A stretch of DNA of 64,000 bases from Thalassospira lucentensis MCCC 1A00383 = DSM 14000 (GTDB lineage Bacteria; Pseudomonadota; Alphaproteobacteria; Rhodospirillales; Thalassospiraceae): contig NZ_ATWN01000010.1 of NCBI RefSeq assembly GCF_000421265.1, positions 1-64,000 on the forward strand, read 5' to 3'. The position numbers were made by a program, and so were the translations under genes. The notes under the pieces are model-generated. The model did not search any database, was not told where the DNA came from, and saw nothing but the letters and a program-made list of their open reading frames with translations. Positions 8,813-19,034 of the stretch are shown one piece after another. The stretch's first letter is position 1. Every line of letters starts with the position of its first letter.

Positions 8813-11551
8813 ATGTATAAAATCAAGAAACAGCGCGAAATCATTGACCGCAAAAAGGTCTTTGCCGATCTCACGGCAATTGCCAATGATCCCGATCTGA
8901 ATAACTTCAAACAGCGCAGCGCCCTTCTGACCAAGCTGAAATCGGTGATGGAAAGCGGACGTGACGTCATCCGTACGCGGTTCGAAGAAAGCAATTCCGG
9001 GCAGGACACCGTCTTTTCCAACAGCTTCCTGATGGATCAGATTGTCCGCCTTATCCATGATTTCGCCACCAATTTTATCTATCCGCTGCACAATCCGACC
9101 AATGAACAACGCATGTCAGTGGTCGCGGTCGGCGGCTATGGCCGGGGCGATATGGCGCCGCATTCCGATGTCGATATCCTGTTTCTGTTTCCCTACAAAC
9201 AAACCGCCAATGGCGAACAGGTGGTCGAGTTCATCCTCTATATGCTGTGGGATCTTGGCCTGAAGGTCGGCCATGCGACCCGATCAGTTGATGATTGCCT
9301 GCGCATGGGCAAACAGGACATCACCATCCGCACCAACCTGCTCGAAAGCCGGTTCGTCTGGGGCGATGAGGAAACCTATAACGTCTTTCGTGCGCGCTTC
9401 ATGGATGAGCTGGTCAAGGGCAGCGGCATTGAGTTTATTGAAAAGAAACTCGGCGAACGCGATGACCGCCATGTGCGCATGGGCGATTCACGCTATGTGG
9501 TTGAACCCAATGTTAAGGACGGCAAAGGCGGCTTGCGCGATCTGCATACGCTGTTTTGGATTGGCAAATATCTGTACCGCGTCAATTCCCCGATGGAACT
9601 GGTTGACCTTAAAGTCCTGACCCGCAAGGAAGCTCAGGGGTTTTTAAAAGCCCAGAACTTCCTGTGGGCCGTGCGCTGCTGGCTGCATTATCTGTCAGAT
9701 CGCGAAGAAGACCGTCTGACGTTCGACATGCAGCGCGATATCGCCGAACACCTTGGCTACACCGATCATGCCGGGGCATCGGGCGTCGAACGGTTCATGA
9801 AACACTACTATCTGATGGTCAAACATGTCGGCAACCTGACCCGGATTTTCTGTGCCGCGTTGGAAGAACGCCATCAGCGCCGCCCGCTGATCCGGTTTCC
9901 CGGCAAACTGTTTGGCACCAAGGAAATCAACGGGTTTGAGCTGCGCAATGACCGGCTAACGGTTGAAAACCTCAATGTTTTCAAAAAAGACCCGATCAAG
10001 ATTTTGCGCCTGTTTCTGGTGGCCAATCAAAACGGGGTCGGCATTCATCCCGAAACGCTGCGCTGGGTCACCCAAAGTTTAAAACATATCGATCACAAGC
10101 TGCAAAACGACCCGGACGCCAATGAGGTTTTCCTTGAAATCCTCACCCAGCGTCAAAACCCCGACATTGTCCTTCGTAAAATGAACGAAGCCGGGGTGCT
10201 CGGGCGATTTATCCCTGATTTCGGCCGTGTCGTGGCGCAAATGCAATACGACATGTACCACACCTATACCGTGGATGAGCACACCATCCGCGCGATTGGC
10301 GTGCTCAATCAGATTGAAAATGGCGAACTGGTCGATGATGCGCCGGTGGCCACCCGGATCATGGGCAAGGTGATTTCACGGCGTGTACTTTATGTCGCAG
10401 TTTTGCTGCATGATATCGCCAAGGGACGGGGCGGCGATCATTCCGAACTGGGGGCTGAAGTCGCCGAAAAGCTCTGCCCGCGTCTGGGATTATCCCCCGC
10501 CGACAGCGAAACCGTCGCATGGCTGGTCAAGGCCCACCTGTGGATGAGCCTGACGGCGTTTAAACGTGACCTCAATGATCCGACGACGATCAAGGCATTT
10601 GGCGATCTGGTACAATCGCAGGAACGGTTGCGCCTGTTGCTGTGTCTTACCGTCGCCGATATCCGGGCAGTGGGACCAAATGTCTGGAATGGCTGGAAAG
10701 CCACCCTTCTGCGCGAACTTTATTATGCTGCCGAGGATCGCCTGTCAGGCGGGCTTAATGCCGACAGCCGCGATTCGCGCGTTGCCAATGCCCAGATGGC
10801 GCTCCGCGAAGCACTGGTCGACTGGCCAACCGATGACATCGAAGATTTCATTGATCGCGGTTATCCGTCCTATTGGCTCAGTTTTGATACCGACGTTCAC
10901 GTTCATCACGCCCATCTGACCCGCGACGCCAAGAAAAGCGGCGCTGACATCACGGTCGATGTGCGCATTGATACTGAAATTGACGCCACCGAAATCACCG
11001 TTCACACCACCGACCATCCGGGGCTGTTTTCCCAGATTGCCGGGTCAATGGCGCTGTGCGGGGCGAATATTGTCGATGCAAAAATCCTGACACTGGCCGA
11101 TGGCATGGCGCTTGATACCTTCTTTATTCAGGATGCCAACGACGAAGCCTTTAACGACAAGGCCAAGCTTGAAAAGCTGCGTGAAACCCTCGAACAGGTG
11201 ATTTCCGGGCGCGTACGCCCCAGTCAGGAACTCGAACGCCGCCAGATCAAGGATAACAAACACAGAACCGCGGTCTTTAAGGTCGAACCCAATGTCATTA
11301 TCGACAACAAGGCCAGCCGCACCCACACAGTGATTGAAATTTCCGCCCGCGACCGCCAAGGATTGCTCTATGACATCACCCGTGCTTTGCGTGATCTGTC
11401 ATTGCAAATCGCCTCGGCCCGCATTTCGACATTTGGCGAACGCGCAGTGGACGTTTTCTATGTGAAGGATGTGTTCGGGCTTAAAATCGACAGCCGCACC
11501 AAGTTTGTGCAGGTCAAGGAAACCCTTAATCAGGCGATCCAGAATAATTAG
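8813..11551 (+). CDS. glnD: Bifunctional [protein-PII] uridylyltransferase/uridylyl-removing enzyme
   Basis: A 912-residue protein with the full GlnD layout. The nucleotidyltransferase domain shows GGYGRGDMAPHSDVD near residues 105-119, with the metal-binding DxD. The HD hydrolase domain shows VLLHDIAKGRGGDH near residue 530. Two C-terminal ACT domains begin near residues 726 (TVHTTDHPGLFSQIAG) and 841 (VIEISARDRQGLLYDI); these sense glutamine. It uridylylates PII proteins under nitrogen limitation and reverses this under excess, and so controls glutamine synthetase and Ntr regulation. All catalytic motifs appear intact. Confidence 0.97.
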   Translation: MYKIKKQREIIDRKKVFADLTAIANDPDLNNFKQRSALLTKLKSVMESGRDVIRTRFEESNSGQDTVFSNSFLMDQIVRLIHDFATNFIYPLHNPTNEQRMSVVAVGGYGRGDMAPHSDVDILFLFPYKQTANGEQVVEFILYMLWDLGLKVGHATRSVDDCLRMGKQDITIRTNLLESRFVWGDEETYNVFRARFMDELVKGSGIEFIEKKLGERDDRHVRMGDSRYVVEPNVKDGKGGLRDLHTLFWIGKYLYRVNSPMELVDLKVLTRKEAQGFLKAQNFLWAVRCWLHYLSDREEDRLTFDMQRDIAEHLGYTDHAGASGVERFMKHYYLMVKHVGNLTRIFCAALEERHQRRPLIRFPGKLFGTKEINGFELRNDRLTVENLNVFKKDPIKILRLFLVANQNGVGIHPETLRWVTQSLKHIDHKLQNDPDANEVFLEILTQRQNPDIVLRKMNEAGVLGRFIPDFGRVVAQMQYDMYHTYTVDEHTIRAIGVLNQIENGELVDDAPVATRIMGKVISRRVLYVAVLLHDIAKGRGGDHSELGAEVAEKLCPRLGLSPADSETVAWLVKAHLWMSLTAFKRDLNDPTTIKAFGDLVQSQERLRLLLCLTVADIRAVGPNVWNGWKATLLRELYYAAEDRLSGGLNADSRDSRVANAQMALREALVDWPTDDIEDFIDRGYPSYWLSFDTDVHVHHAHLTRDAKKSGADITVDVRIDTEIDATEITVHTTDHPGLFSQIAGSMALCGANIVDAKILTLADGMALDTFFIQDANDEAFNDKAKLEKLRETLEQVISGRVRPSQELERRQIKDNKHRTAVFKVEPNVIIDNKASRTHTVIEISARDRQGLLYDITRALRDLSLQIASARISTFGERAVDVFYVKDVFGLKIDSRTKFVQVKETLNQAIQNN

Positions 11552-12098
11552 GACCACACGCACTAAATGCAGGGTCAGGGCATCAAGGCGACCGTCAGGA
11601 TCATTGTCCTGACGGGTCCCGCTCGACCGGTTTGATCCCCACTCCTGTGCCACGCAAGGTGACACCCCAGAAAGGATCAAATCCAGTCGAACTGGTCGAC
11701 TATTTTTAAGCGCGTATCTTTTGGAATTTTAGACGGACGGGGAAGGGCAATCCAAAACTGACGTCGTGACCTGTTATTCACGACATCGCTTTCCTCGGAG
11801 TGCAGCAGGTTAAGGTGGACTCCCTTATAATCCCCGACCATCCAAATAATGAGGCTCGCGTCCCAACGAATCTCAGCAAGAGGGAACTTATCGTTATTGA
11901 ATGCATTTTTCTGTGACGGTCGTCACAGTTGTGAAAATGAATCATTCGCAACAACAGGTTTCATATTTTTGTGACATTGACGCCGCCCCAGATCGCCCTT
12001 GATTACGACTTCTTCACTTTCCCCTGTCAGATTTCCCCATGCCAATACTGGTCCGATACCAGGCCGATACCGGCTCCTTGAAACGGATTAAACACGCA
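11552..12098. other. glnD-murJ intergenic region with nested inverted repeats
   Basis: About 550 bases without a gene. A perfect hairpin CGTCAGGA/TCCTGACG lies at 11593-11614. An outer helix pairs TTTGATCC (11631-11638) with GGATCAAA (11674-11681). AGTCGA/TCGACT (11685-11701) is followed by ATTTTT and may be a weak terminator of glnD. GTCGTG/CACGAC pairs at 11763-11784. The rest should hold the murJ promoter. No RNA family is recognised. Confidence 0.45.
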
Positions 12099-13658
12099 AT
12101 GTCGCTTGTACGCTCCATCGCCACCGTCAGTGGCTTTACCCTGATCTCGCGCCTTTTGGGGTTCTGTCGTGATATCCTGATTGCCGGGATGTTGGGTGCA
12201 GGTGGCATTGCCGATGCGTTTTTTGTCGCGTTTAAATTTCCCAACCTGTTTCGCCGCCTGTTTGGCGAAGGCGCATTTTCCGCCGCCTTCATCCCGCTTC
12301 TGGCCGGGGACATCGAAAAACGCGGACTTGATGTCGCACGTGAATTTGCCGCACGCGCCATGTCGATGCTGGTGCTCATCACCGGTTTTCTGGTCGCGAT
12401 CATTGAAATCATCATGCCGTGGGCGATGTATGTCTTTGCCCCCGGATTTGCCGAAGACCCGGAAAAATTCGCGCTTGCTGTCGAACTGTCGCGCATCACC
12501 TTCCCCTATCTGGCATTTATTTCCGCCGTCGCCCTGATGTCGGGTGTTCTCAACACCTTGCACCGCTATGCCGCTGCTGCTGCGGCCCCGATTGTCCTGA
12601 ACATCTGTCTGATTGGCGCGCTGCTGGGTCTGACACCCATGACCGAAACGCCTGCCCATGCGTTGGCGTGGGGCGTTGCCTTGGCCGGGGTGGCGCAATT
12701 TATCTTTCTGGTGATTGCCTGCAAACGTGCCGGATTTGCGATTAAATGGCAGCTTCCCAAAATTGATGACCGGGTCAAACTGCTCGGCAAACGCATGATC
12801 CCGGGCATGATTGGTGCCGGGGTGTATCAGATCAACCTTTTGATCGATACCATGCTGGCCTCTCTTGTGTCTGACGGCGCGGTATCGTGGCTGTATTACG
12901 CCGACCGGGTTCAACAACTGCCATTAGGCGTGATTGGCATTGCGATTGGCACGGCCCTGCTGCCCACCCTGTCGCGCCAGTTACAGGGAACCGATCCCGC
13001 AGTTGCCATGTACAGCCAAAATCGCGGCATTGAAATCGCCCTGCTTCTGACCCTGCCCGCGGCCGTTGCCCTTGGCGTGATGGGCATTCCGGTGATCAAT
13101 GTTCTGTTTGAACGCGGTGCCTTTGGTCCCGATGAAACCCTGATGACCGGTCTGGCGCTGACTATTTTTGCCTTTGGCCTGCCGGCATCGGTTCTGGTTA
13201 AAGTCCTCGCGCCGGGCTTTTTCGCCCGCGAAGATACCAAAACCCCGATCCGCATTGGCATCTTTGCCATGGTGCTCAACATTGTTCTGATCATTGTTTT
13301 AATGCCGCAATTCGGGCATTTGGGCATTGCCGCGGCCACATCGACCTCGGTCTGGGTCAATGCATTTTTACTGGGCTATTTATTGCGCAAACGCGGCGAT
13401 TTGACCTTTGATGCCCGGTTGCTTAAACGCGTCCCGCGCATTCTGATCACCTCGGCCCTGATGGGGGCGGCCCTTTGGTTTGCCATTGATATGTTCTGGC
13501 AAAATGATGCCTCCTCAATCACGCGCATCTTGATCATGGCCGCCTGTGTCTGTGGTGGAATTGCGGTGTACGCGCTAAGCGCACAGCTGCTCGGTGCGAC
13601 CAGCTTCCCGGAACTCAAAGCAACCTTGAAGCGCGGAAAACCCGCCTCACAGGAATAA
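12099..13658 (+). CDS. murJ: Lipid II flippase MurJ (MviN)
   Basis: A 519-residue polytopic membrane protein with about 14 membrane segments. The N-terminus MSLVRSIATVSGFTLISRLL and the FFVAFKFPNLFRRLFGEGAF region are characteristic of MurJ; the positively charged cavity residues lie in this part. It flips the peptidoglycan precursor lipid II across the inner membrane. An upstream in-frame ATG at 12039 would add 20 residues, but family members start at the position chosen. It lies directly upstream of trpS, an arrangement common in alphaproteobacteria. Confidence 0.96.
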   Translation: MSLVRSIATVSGFTLISRLLGFCRDILIAGMLGAGGIADAFFVAFKFPNLFRRLFGEGAFSAAFIPLLAGDIEKRGLDVAREFAARAMSMLVLITGFLVAIIEIIMPWAMYVFAPGFAEDPEKFALAVELSRITFPYLAFISAVALMSGVLNTLHRYAAAAAAPIVLNICLIGALLGLTPMTETPAHALAWGVALAGVAQFIFLVIACKRAGFAIKWQLPKIDDRVKLLGKRMIPGMIGAGVYQINLLIDTMLASLVSDGAVSWLYYADRVQQLPLGVIGIAIGTALLPTLSRQLQGTDPAVAMYSQNRGIEIALLLTLPAAVALGVMGIPVINVLFERGAFGPDETLMTGLALTIFAFGLPASVLVKVLAPGFFAREDTKTPIRIGIFAMVLNIVLIIVLMPQFGHLGIAAATSTSVWVNAFLLGYLLRKRGDLTFDARLLKRVPRILITSALMGAALWFAIDMFWQNDASSITRILIMAACVCGGIAVYALSAQLLGATSFPELKATLKRGKPASQE

Positions 13659-13818
13659 TTGGCCTAAAACCCCGCATTTACCGACAAGCTGCTTGACCAA
13701 ATCGGATCAGGCGGCTTAACTCCGCGCGTTGGTTTGCAGCTCGTCCGCCGGCGGGTGTCCACAACCTGGCGGAGCTTGCAAACCCGGTTTTGTTTTTATT
13801 GAAATGGACGACAGCATA

Positions 13819-14820
13819 ATGGAACGTGTGTTTTCGGGCGCTCAGCCCACCGGTAACCTTCATCTTGGCAACTATCTTGGCGCAATCCGCAACTGGGTTG
13901 CCCTGCAAAAAGATTTCGAATGCATCTTCTGCGTTGTGGATATGCATGCCATCACAGTCTGGCAAGACCCCAAAGAACTGCGTTCCAACATCCGCGAACT
14001 GGCCGCCAGCATGATCGCCTCGGGCATTGACCCGGAAAAACATGTTCTGTTCAATCAAAGTCAGGTATCCGCCCATGCCGAACTGGCGTGGATCTTTAAC
14101 TGTGTCGCACGCATCGGTTGGCTCAACCGCATGACCCAGTTCAAGGAAAAGGCTGGCAAGCACCGCGAAAATGCTTCGCTTGGCCTCTATGCCTATCCCA
14201 GCCTGATGGCCGCCGACATTCTGACCTATAAGGCCACGCATGTTCCGGTGGGTGAAGACCAGAAACAGCATCTTGAACTGGCCCGCGATATCGCGTTGAA
14301 ATTCAACAATGATTACGAGGTCGAAGGGTTCTTCCCGCAGCCCGAACCCCTGATCCTCGGTCCGGCGACGCGGGTGATGTCGCTGCGCGATGGCTCGAAA
14401 AAGATGTCAAAATCCGATCCGTCGGAAATGGCACGCATCAACATGACCGATGACGCGGATACCTTAAGCAAAAAAATCCGCAAGGCCAAAACCGATCCGG
14501 AACCCCTGCCGTCCGAGGCCGCTGGTCTTGAAGGCCGCCCCGAAGCCAAAAACCTGATCACCATCTTTGCCGCGCTGACCAACAGCACGGTGGATAAAGT
14601 TCTTTCTGAACATGGTGGCACCCAGTTCTCGGGCTTTAAACAGGCCCTGACCGACGTGGTTGTAACAAAACTGGCCCCGATCACCGAAGAAATGGCCCGT
14701 CTGAACAACGACAACGCCTATATCGATGCGGTTCTGGCCAAGGGTGCCGAACGCGCCAACGCCATCGCCCAGCCAATCCTGCGCGACGTCAAGGAAACCG
14801 TCGGCTTCCTGAATTCATAA
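13819..14820 (+). CDS. trpS: Tryptophanyl-tRNA synthetase
   Basis: A 333-residue class I aminoacyl-tRNA synthetase. The HIGH-like motif is in [16 protein letters not shown] near the N-terminus, and the KMSKS loop is KKMSKSDP near residue 194. It charges tRNA-Trp. Start choice: the ATG at 13819 gives [12 protein letters not shown], matching family N-termini; ATG 13804 and a further upstream start are less likely. It follows murJ by 160 bases and ends in a strong terminator. Confidence 0.97.
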   Translation: MERVFSGAQPTGNLHLGNYLGAIRNWVALQKDFECIFCVVDMHAITVWQDPKELRSNIRELAASMIASGIDPEKHVLFNQSQVSAHAELAWIFNCVARIGWLNRMTQFKEKAGKHRENASLGLYAYPSLMAADILTYKATHVPVGEDQKQHLELARDIALKFNNDYEVEGFFPQPEPLILGPATRVMSLRDGSKKMSKSDPSEMARINMTDDADTLSKKIRKAKTDPEPLPSEAAGLEGRPEAKNLITIFAALTNSTVDKVLSEHGGTQFSGFKQALTDVVVTKLAPITEEMARLNNDNAYIDAVLAKGAERANAIAQPILRDVKETVGFLNS

Positions 14821-14841
14821 TCGACCTTGGCCTGAAACACC

Positions 14842-14890
14842 AAAAGCCCGTTTGTCCAAGCTTTTCAAGCACGGCAGACGGGCTTTTTTC
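14842..14890. terminator. Terminator after trpS, probably bidirectional
   Basis: Arms AAAAGCCCGT and ACGGGCTTTTTT enclose a 26-base loop. T-runs occur on both strands, so it can serve trpS and the converging gene at 14923-16482. Confidence 0.85.
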
Positions 14891-14922
14891 ATCAGCGAAA
14901 CACCATAGGCGCAAACATCAAA

Positions 14923-16482
14923 TCAGATGGCGTTTGCCGGGTTTTGGCGGTTTTGCTGCATGTCCTGATATTTCTTCAGACCATCCATCATGGTTTGGCT
15001 AAACCAGGCACCCACTGGCGCATCGCCTTCGATATGGCTGGTGGCTTGCTCCATCAAAGGATGCACGACGGGTGTTGCCGCAGTCTCTTCGTGTTGGACA
15101 CCAGTATTGCTGCTGGTATCGCGGTTAAAGCTTCCGGAAATTTTACCCTGTGCGGCGGCGGTGTTGCCCGATGATACAGCATCTTGTGCCGGGGTTTGGG
15201 CCATGGCTTGCGACGAGTCCCGGCCAAGGGCCGCGTTAAACTTTGCTGCCATTTCGGCTGCTGACAACGGCGTTCCACCATTCCTGAAATCAGCAATCGC
15301 CTGTGCCGGGCTTACCGAATTTTCCCGGAGCGCGTTTTGATCTGCTGATGGGCTCTGCCCGCTCATGTCCTCAACGGCATCGACATTGCCCATACCCCGT
15401 TTTGCCTGACGGGCTTCGTATTGGGCCATTTCCGCCGATATCGCGATAGTATTTGCGGTTCGGCTAACACGGCCACTGCTTTGTGCCCGGGCCCACACCG
15501 TATCGCCGCCTTCACTGCTAAAGGATGCCGGGCGGATCGGGTTGTTGCCATTCTGCGGTGAATGTGTCGCCGCTGTTGTCCGGGTCAAGCTCGATACCGG
15601 GCTATTGCCGCCAGCCGATGCCATGGCAACGGCCAGTTCGGCCGGATCACTCTGCACCGCCTCCGCCATCTCCTGAAGCGCGGTCGTGCTTTGCGCTGAG
15701 GCCTGTGCTGAGGCGGAAGCTTGAGCTGATTTTTGTGGTGCGTTTTCGGCTATAGTCGCAGCCGGTGTTGCTTGCGCCCATGGGGTATTAAGATCAGATG
15801 CCTTTGGCCCAGAAATGGTCGAAGCGGCGTTTTGCTGTCCCGCATCAAGGGCGGCATATTCAACACCGCCCACAGGCGCGGCCTGAACGATCGTCGATTG
15901 TTCTGCTGCTGTGGCAGCAATTCCCGCAGGTCGGCCTTGGCTTGCCTGTCCTGCCATCCACGGCAGAACAAGATCACCCTGATATGTCCCGTCAAAAGAA
16001 GCACTGGCCGTCACCGCATCGGGCGCGGCACCAGACGGCGCGGCATCGACAACAGCTGTGCCGTCATCGGTTGGCGCCCCATTAAAACTGTCTCCAAGGA
16101 AAGCCATGACATGTTCGCCGGTATCTTCACCGGTCACCGCATCGACAACCGCATCAATTGCCGCCCCGGCCAGGCCAAATACGCCACCAAACAAACCACC
16201 GCCAACAACGCGTGCGCCATTGCCGATCTCATCGCCAGTGAGTGACCGATACAGCATCCCGACACCGGGAATATGTTGCAGCGGATTGATAACGTCGAGC
16301 ACATCGGAAAACTCAAACCCGTCTTCGCCGAACATATATTCGGAAAAGTCGCGCCCTTCTTGCGCGCCATCAACAAGTTGCTCACCCGGACCCGAATTTG
16401 CGAATTTGTTGCTCGCAACATCCTTGGTCAGGCCCGCAACACTGCCGGGCGAATTTTGCCGCCAATCTGCACCAATCGACAT
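14923..16482 (-). CDS. Large Ala/Ser/Gln-rich protein of unknown function
   Basis: A 519-residue protein with no recognised domain. Residues about 50-115 look ordered and end in a glycine-zipper-like hydrophobic stretch, GGGLFGGVFGLAGAAIDAVV (about residues 94-113). The remaining C-terminal 380 residues are low-complexity, rich in Ala, Ser, Gln, Thr and Asn, and probably disordered. There is no signal peptide. The start is fixed by a strong AGGAGG 7 bases before ATG 16482; an upstream in-frame ATG at 16533 is poorer. The composition recalls secreted or surface-assembly proteins, but this is only an impression. Confidence 0.7.
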   Translation of the reverse strand: MSIGADWRQNSPGSVAGLTKDVASNKFANSGPGEQLVDGAQEGRDFSEYMFGEDGFEFSDVLDVINPLQHIPGVGMLYRSLTGDEIGNGARVVGGGLFGGVFGLAGAAIDAVVDAVTGEDTGEHVMAFLGDSFNGAPTDDGTAVVDAAPSGAAPDAVTASASFDGTYQGDLVLPWMAGQASQGRPAGIAATAAEQSTIVQAAPVGGVEYAALDAGQQNAASTISGPKASDLNTPWAQATPAATIAENAPQKSAQASASAQASAQSTTALQEMAEAVQSDPAELAVAMASAGGNSPVSSLTRTTAATHSPQNGNNPIRPASFSSEGGDTVWARAQSSGRVSRTANTIAISAEMAQYEARQAKRGMGNVDAVEDMSGQSPSADQNALRENSVSPAQAIADFRNGGTPLSAAEMAAKFNAALGRDSSQAMAQTPAQDAVSSGNTAAAQGKISGSFNRDTSSNTGVQHEETAATPVVHPLMEQATSHIEGDAPVGAWFSQTMMDGLKKYQDMQQNRQNPANAI

Positions 16483-16747
16483 GTTTGTCCTCCTCTTGCC
16501 CCATACTTTGCAAAAGGAGTGCCAAACTGGCACATATTTAAGTTATTGTTATATATGAGAAATATTCAAATTCCGCAGACGCCATTTCTGCCTGTCGGAA
16601 TCTTCTGCCGGGTACGGGACCAAAAGCGTCAATCCGTGCAGAACGTGCCGAAAATGATGGGTTCACGCGCATCGGAGCGCAGCGTACTAAAAGTACGTGA
16701 GCACCGAAGCACAGGGAAACCGCCATTTGCAGGCCGTTCGGGGCGGA

Positions 16748-17905
16748 TTAAAACAGGTGACCCGCACGGTCTTTCTTGGTCTGAAGATAAAATGCATTAT
16801 GGCCGTTGGACGGGAATTTGTGCGGCACACGTTCGGCAACCTTAACGCCCCAACCTTCAAGCCCTTTAAGCTTTTCCGGATTGTTGGTCAGCAACCGGAC
16901 CGAACCAAAACCCAACTGACGCAGCATTTCAGCTGCCGGGCGATAGACCCGTTCGTCGGCATCAAAGCCAAGTTCCTCGTTGGCATCAAGCGTATCAAAC
17001 CCGCGATCCTGAAGGGCATAGGCGCGCAGCTTATTGACAAGCCCGATGCCCCGCCCTTCCTGACGCAGATACAAAATAATGCCACCCTGCCCGCTTTTGG
17101 CGATTTCCGAAATCGCCCCGCGCAGTTGCGGCCCGCAATCACAGCGCAGCGACCCGATCAAATCGCCGGTAAAGCATTCCGAATGCAACCGGATCAAAAC
17201 AGGCTGATCCTTGGCCGGTGCGTCAATCACGATGGCCAGATGTTCCTGACCGCCATCTTCGGGGCGAAAGGCAATCACCGTGGCATTTTCTGCATCTTCA
17301 AGCGGTACACGGGCCTGACTGACTTCGCGGAGGCTCGCGGCCGATGCATCTTCGTAGCCGTTAATGCTTTCAGATTGCAAAACGAGTAAATTCTGCGCCC
17401 GGGCCAAGTTTTCGAGCTGATCGGCCCCAACTGGCACCGTGACAACAGCGGGCAACAACCGGGCAAGCTTTGCCAACCGGATTGCCGCTGTTTCAGCCAT
17501 GCTCACTGCACGCCAGTCGCCCGCAGGCAACTGATCAAGATCAAGCAACGGATTGGCGATTTCGCCCAAGCGGGCCGCATCAATCTCTGACTGCCTTTTA
17601 CTGACAAAGGCAACAAACGAGTCTTGTTCGCACGCACCGCCCAGGGATCTCGCGCGCACCCGCGGCAAAATAATTGCCGGGCTTTCGGTGTTGTGGGTGA
17701 TGTCACACAGGCGCTCAAACCCGGCTTGCGACAAGGGCTCGGCGGCAATCACCGCAACGCTATGGACCGCACCGTCCAAATGGCCCTGAACCAGAACAAT
17801 TTCACCGCGGCGTAAATCCGCAACCGCACGCGATACTGTCACCAGATCGGTGGCCGGGATTGAATTGCTGTCATTCTGGGCCGTGGCGGCAAAGCTTTGG
17901 GTCAT
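16748..17905 (-). CDS. ribA: GTP cyclohydrolase II with degenerate N-terminal RibB-like domain
   Basis: A 385-residue protein. The C-terminal half (about 190-385) is a typical GTP cyclohydrolase II: the zinc ligands are in HSECFTGDLIGSLRCDCGPQ, and LRQEGRGIGLVNKLRAYALQ forms the substrate loop. It opens GTP to start riboflavin synthesis. The N-terminal 190 residues resemble the fold of DHBP synthase (RibB), but the acidic metal-binding motif of active RibB (DDEDREN-type) is absent, so this half is probably not catalytic. Start ATG 17905. It is a single gene, not in a rib operon. Confidence 0.93.
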   Translation of the reverse strand: MTQSFAATAQNDSNSIPATDLVTVSRAVADLRRGEIVLVQGHLDGAVHSVAVIAAEPLSQAGFERLCDITHNTESPAIILPRVRARSLGGACEQDSFVAFVSKRQSEIDAARLGEIANPLLDLDQLPAGDWRAVSMAETAAIRLAKLARLLPAVVTVPVGADQLENLARAQNLLVLQSESINGYEDASAASLREVSQARVPLEDAENATVIAFRPEDGGQEHLAIVIDAPAKDQPVLIRLHSECFTGDLIGSLRCDCGPQLRGAISEIAKSGQGGIILYLRQEGRGIGLVNKLRAYALQDRGFDTLDANEELGFDADERVYRPAAEMLRQLGFGSVRLLTNNPEKLKGLEGWGVKVAERVPHKFPSNGHNAFYLQTKKDRAGHLF

Positions 17906-18316
17906 TGTTATCTTATCGTTAGGGGTCAGAGGCCATTTAAGCGATCACAACATCGCGATCTGGTCGTAAGGGGCTAGATAACGGGCCGTAATGATTAATA
18001 TAAGCGAACAGTTCAATCGGGTTTATTCTGATGTCTCGCGAAAATCGCAGGAAGATAGACATCTTTCAAGGTTTTGTGACGCGGCCAACCAACAGATCAT
18101 AGCGTTTGGTGGTTGGGATGTATTAATTAATCCGGGTCGGGCAGAGGTCAATGGGTTAAAACGAAAACAGTTTGTTCTTGAAATAGCATTATGCGACGCT
18201 CACTCCAGATATATGGCGGCGCATGAACGGATATTCCACAAAAACAATGGCGCGCCGAAGCGCCATGTCTGATCAAGAAATTGATCCGGGATCTGACAAG
18301 CAGCAAGGGATGGTGA
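17906..18316. other. Intergenic region between ribA and the response regulator gene
   Basis: About 410 bases between divergent genes. An open frame at 17991-18272 (93 codons) lacks a ribosome-binding site, uses codons rare in the neighbouring genes (ATA, AGG, TTA, AGA), and resembles nothing known; I do not call it a gene. The region presumably holds both promoters. Confidence 0.45.
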
Positions 18317-19006
18317 ATGTCGACAGGTAAACAGGTTCTCGTCGTTGAAGATGATGCAGCACTCAGCCAGTCTTTGACCGAGCAGCTTCGACTGCACGAG
18401 GAATTCGAATGTGTTGTTGCCAACAGTGGCAAGGATGCACTCGATGCCGCGAAAGAAGCCTATTTTGACATGATTTTGCTTGATGTCGGCCTGCCTGATA
18501 TGGATGGCCGCGATGTCTGCAAACTGATGCGCCGGGCGGGCGTTAAATCCCCGATTATCATGCTAACCGGGGCCAATAGTGATTCCGACACCATCCTTGG
18601 CCTTGAATCGGGTGCCAATGATTATGTCACCAAGCCGTTCCGCCTCAATGTGCTTTTGGCGCGCATCCGCGCCCACATCCGCCAGCATGAACAAAGCGAG
18701 GACGCGGTCTTTGTCATTGGCCCCTATAGCTTCCAGCCCAGTGCAAAAATTCTGATCGAAACGGTCAGTGAAAAGAAAGTCCGCCTGACGGAAAAGGAAA
18801 CCTCGATCCTGAAATTCCTGTTCCGGGCAGGCGACAAACCGGTGACCCGCGAAACCCTGCTTGATGAAGTCTGGGGCTATAACGCCGGGGTTACCACCCA
18901 CACGCTTGAAACCCACGTCTATCGCCTGCGTCAGAAAATCGAAAAAGACCCGTCAAACGCGACGATTCTGGTCACCGAGCCGGGCGGTTACAAGCTGATC
19001 CCGTAA
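18317..19006 (+). CDS. OmpR/PhoB-family response regulator (orphan)
   Basis: A 229-residue two-domain protein. The receiver domain (1-120) has the acidic pair Asp12/Asp13, the phospho-acceptor Asp56 in MILLDVGLPDMDG, Thr84 in MLTG and Lys106 in YVTKPF: a complete active site. The C-terminal winged helix (about 130-229) has the usual ETHVYRLRQKIEKDP recognition helix region. No histidine kinase gene lies beside it, so its partner is elsewhere. It is monocistronic, ending in a strong terminator. Alphaproteobacterial orphans of this type often act in cell-cycle or envelope control, but the target here is unknown. Confidence 0.93.
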   Translation: MSTGKQVLVVEDDAALSQSLTEQLRLHEEFECVVANSGKDALDAAKEAYFDMILLDVGLPDMDGRDVCKLMRRAGVKSPIIMLTGANSDSDTILGLESGANDYVTKPFRLNVLLARIRAHIRQHEQSEDAVFVIGPYSFQPSAKILIETVSEKKVRLTEKETSILKFLFRAGDKPVTRETLLDEVWGYNAGVTTHTLETHVYRLRQKIEKDPSNATILVTEPGGYKLIP

Positions 19007-19034
19007 GGTTGGAATATCGCGTGATCATCGGTTT

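Noticed and set aside
12027-12917. 296-codon open frame opposite murJ
   Set aside because: Antisense shadow of murJ with skewed charged composition.
17991-18272. 93-codon open frame before the response regulator gene
   Set aside because: No ribosome site, codons unlike the surrounding genes, no recognisable product.
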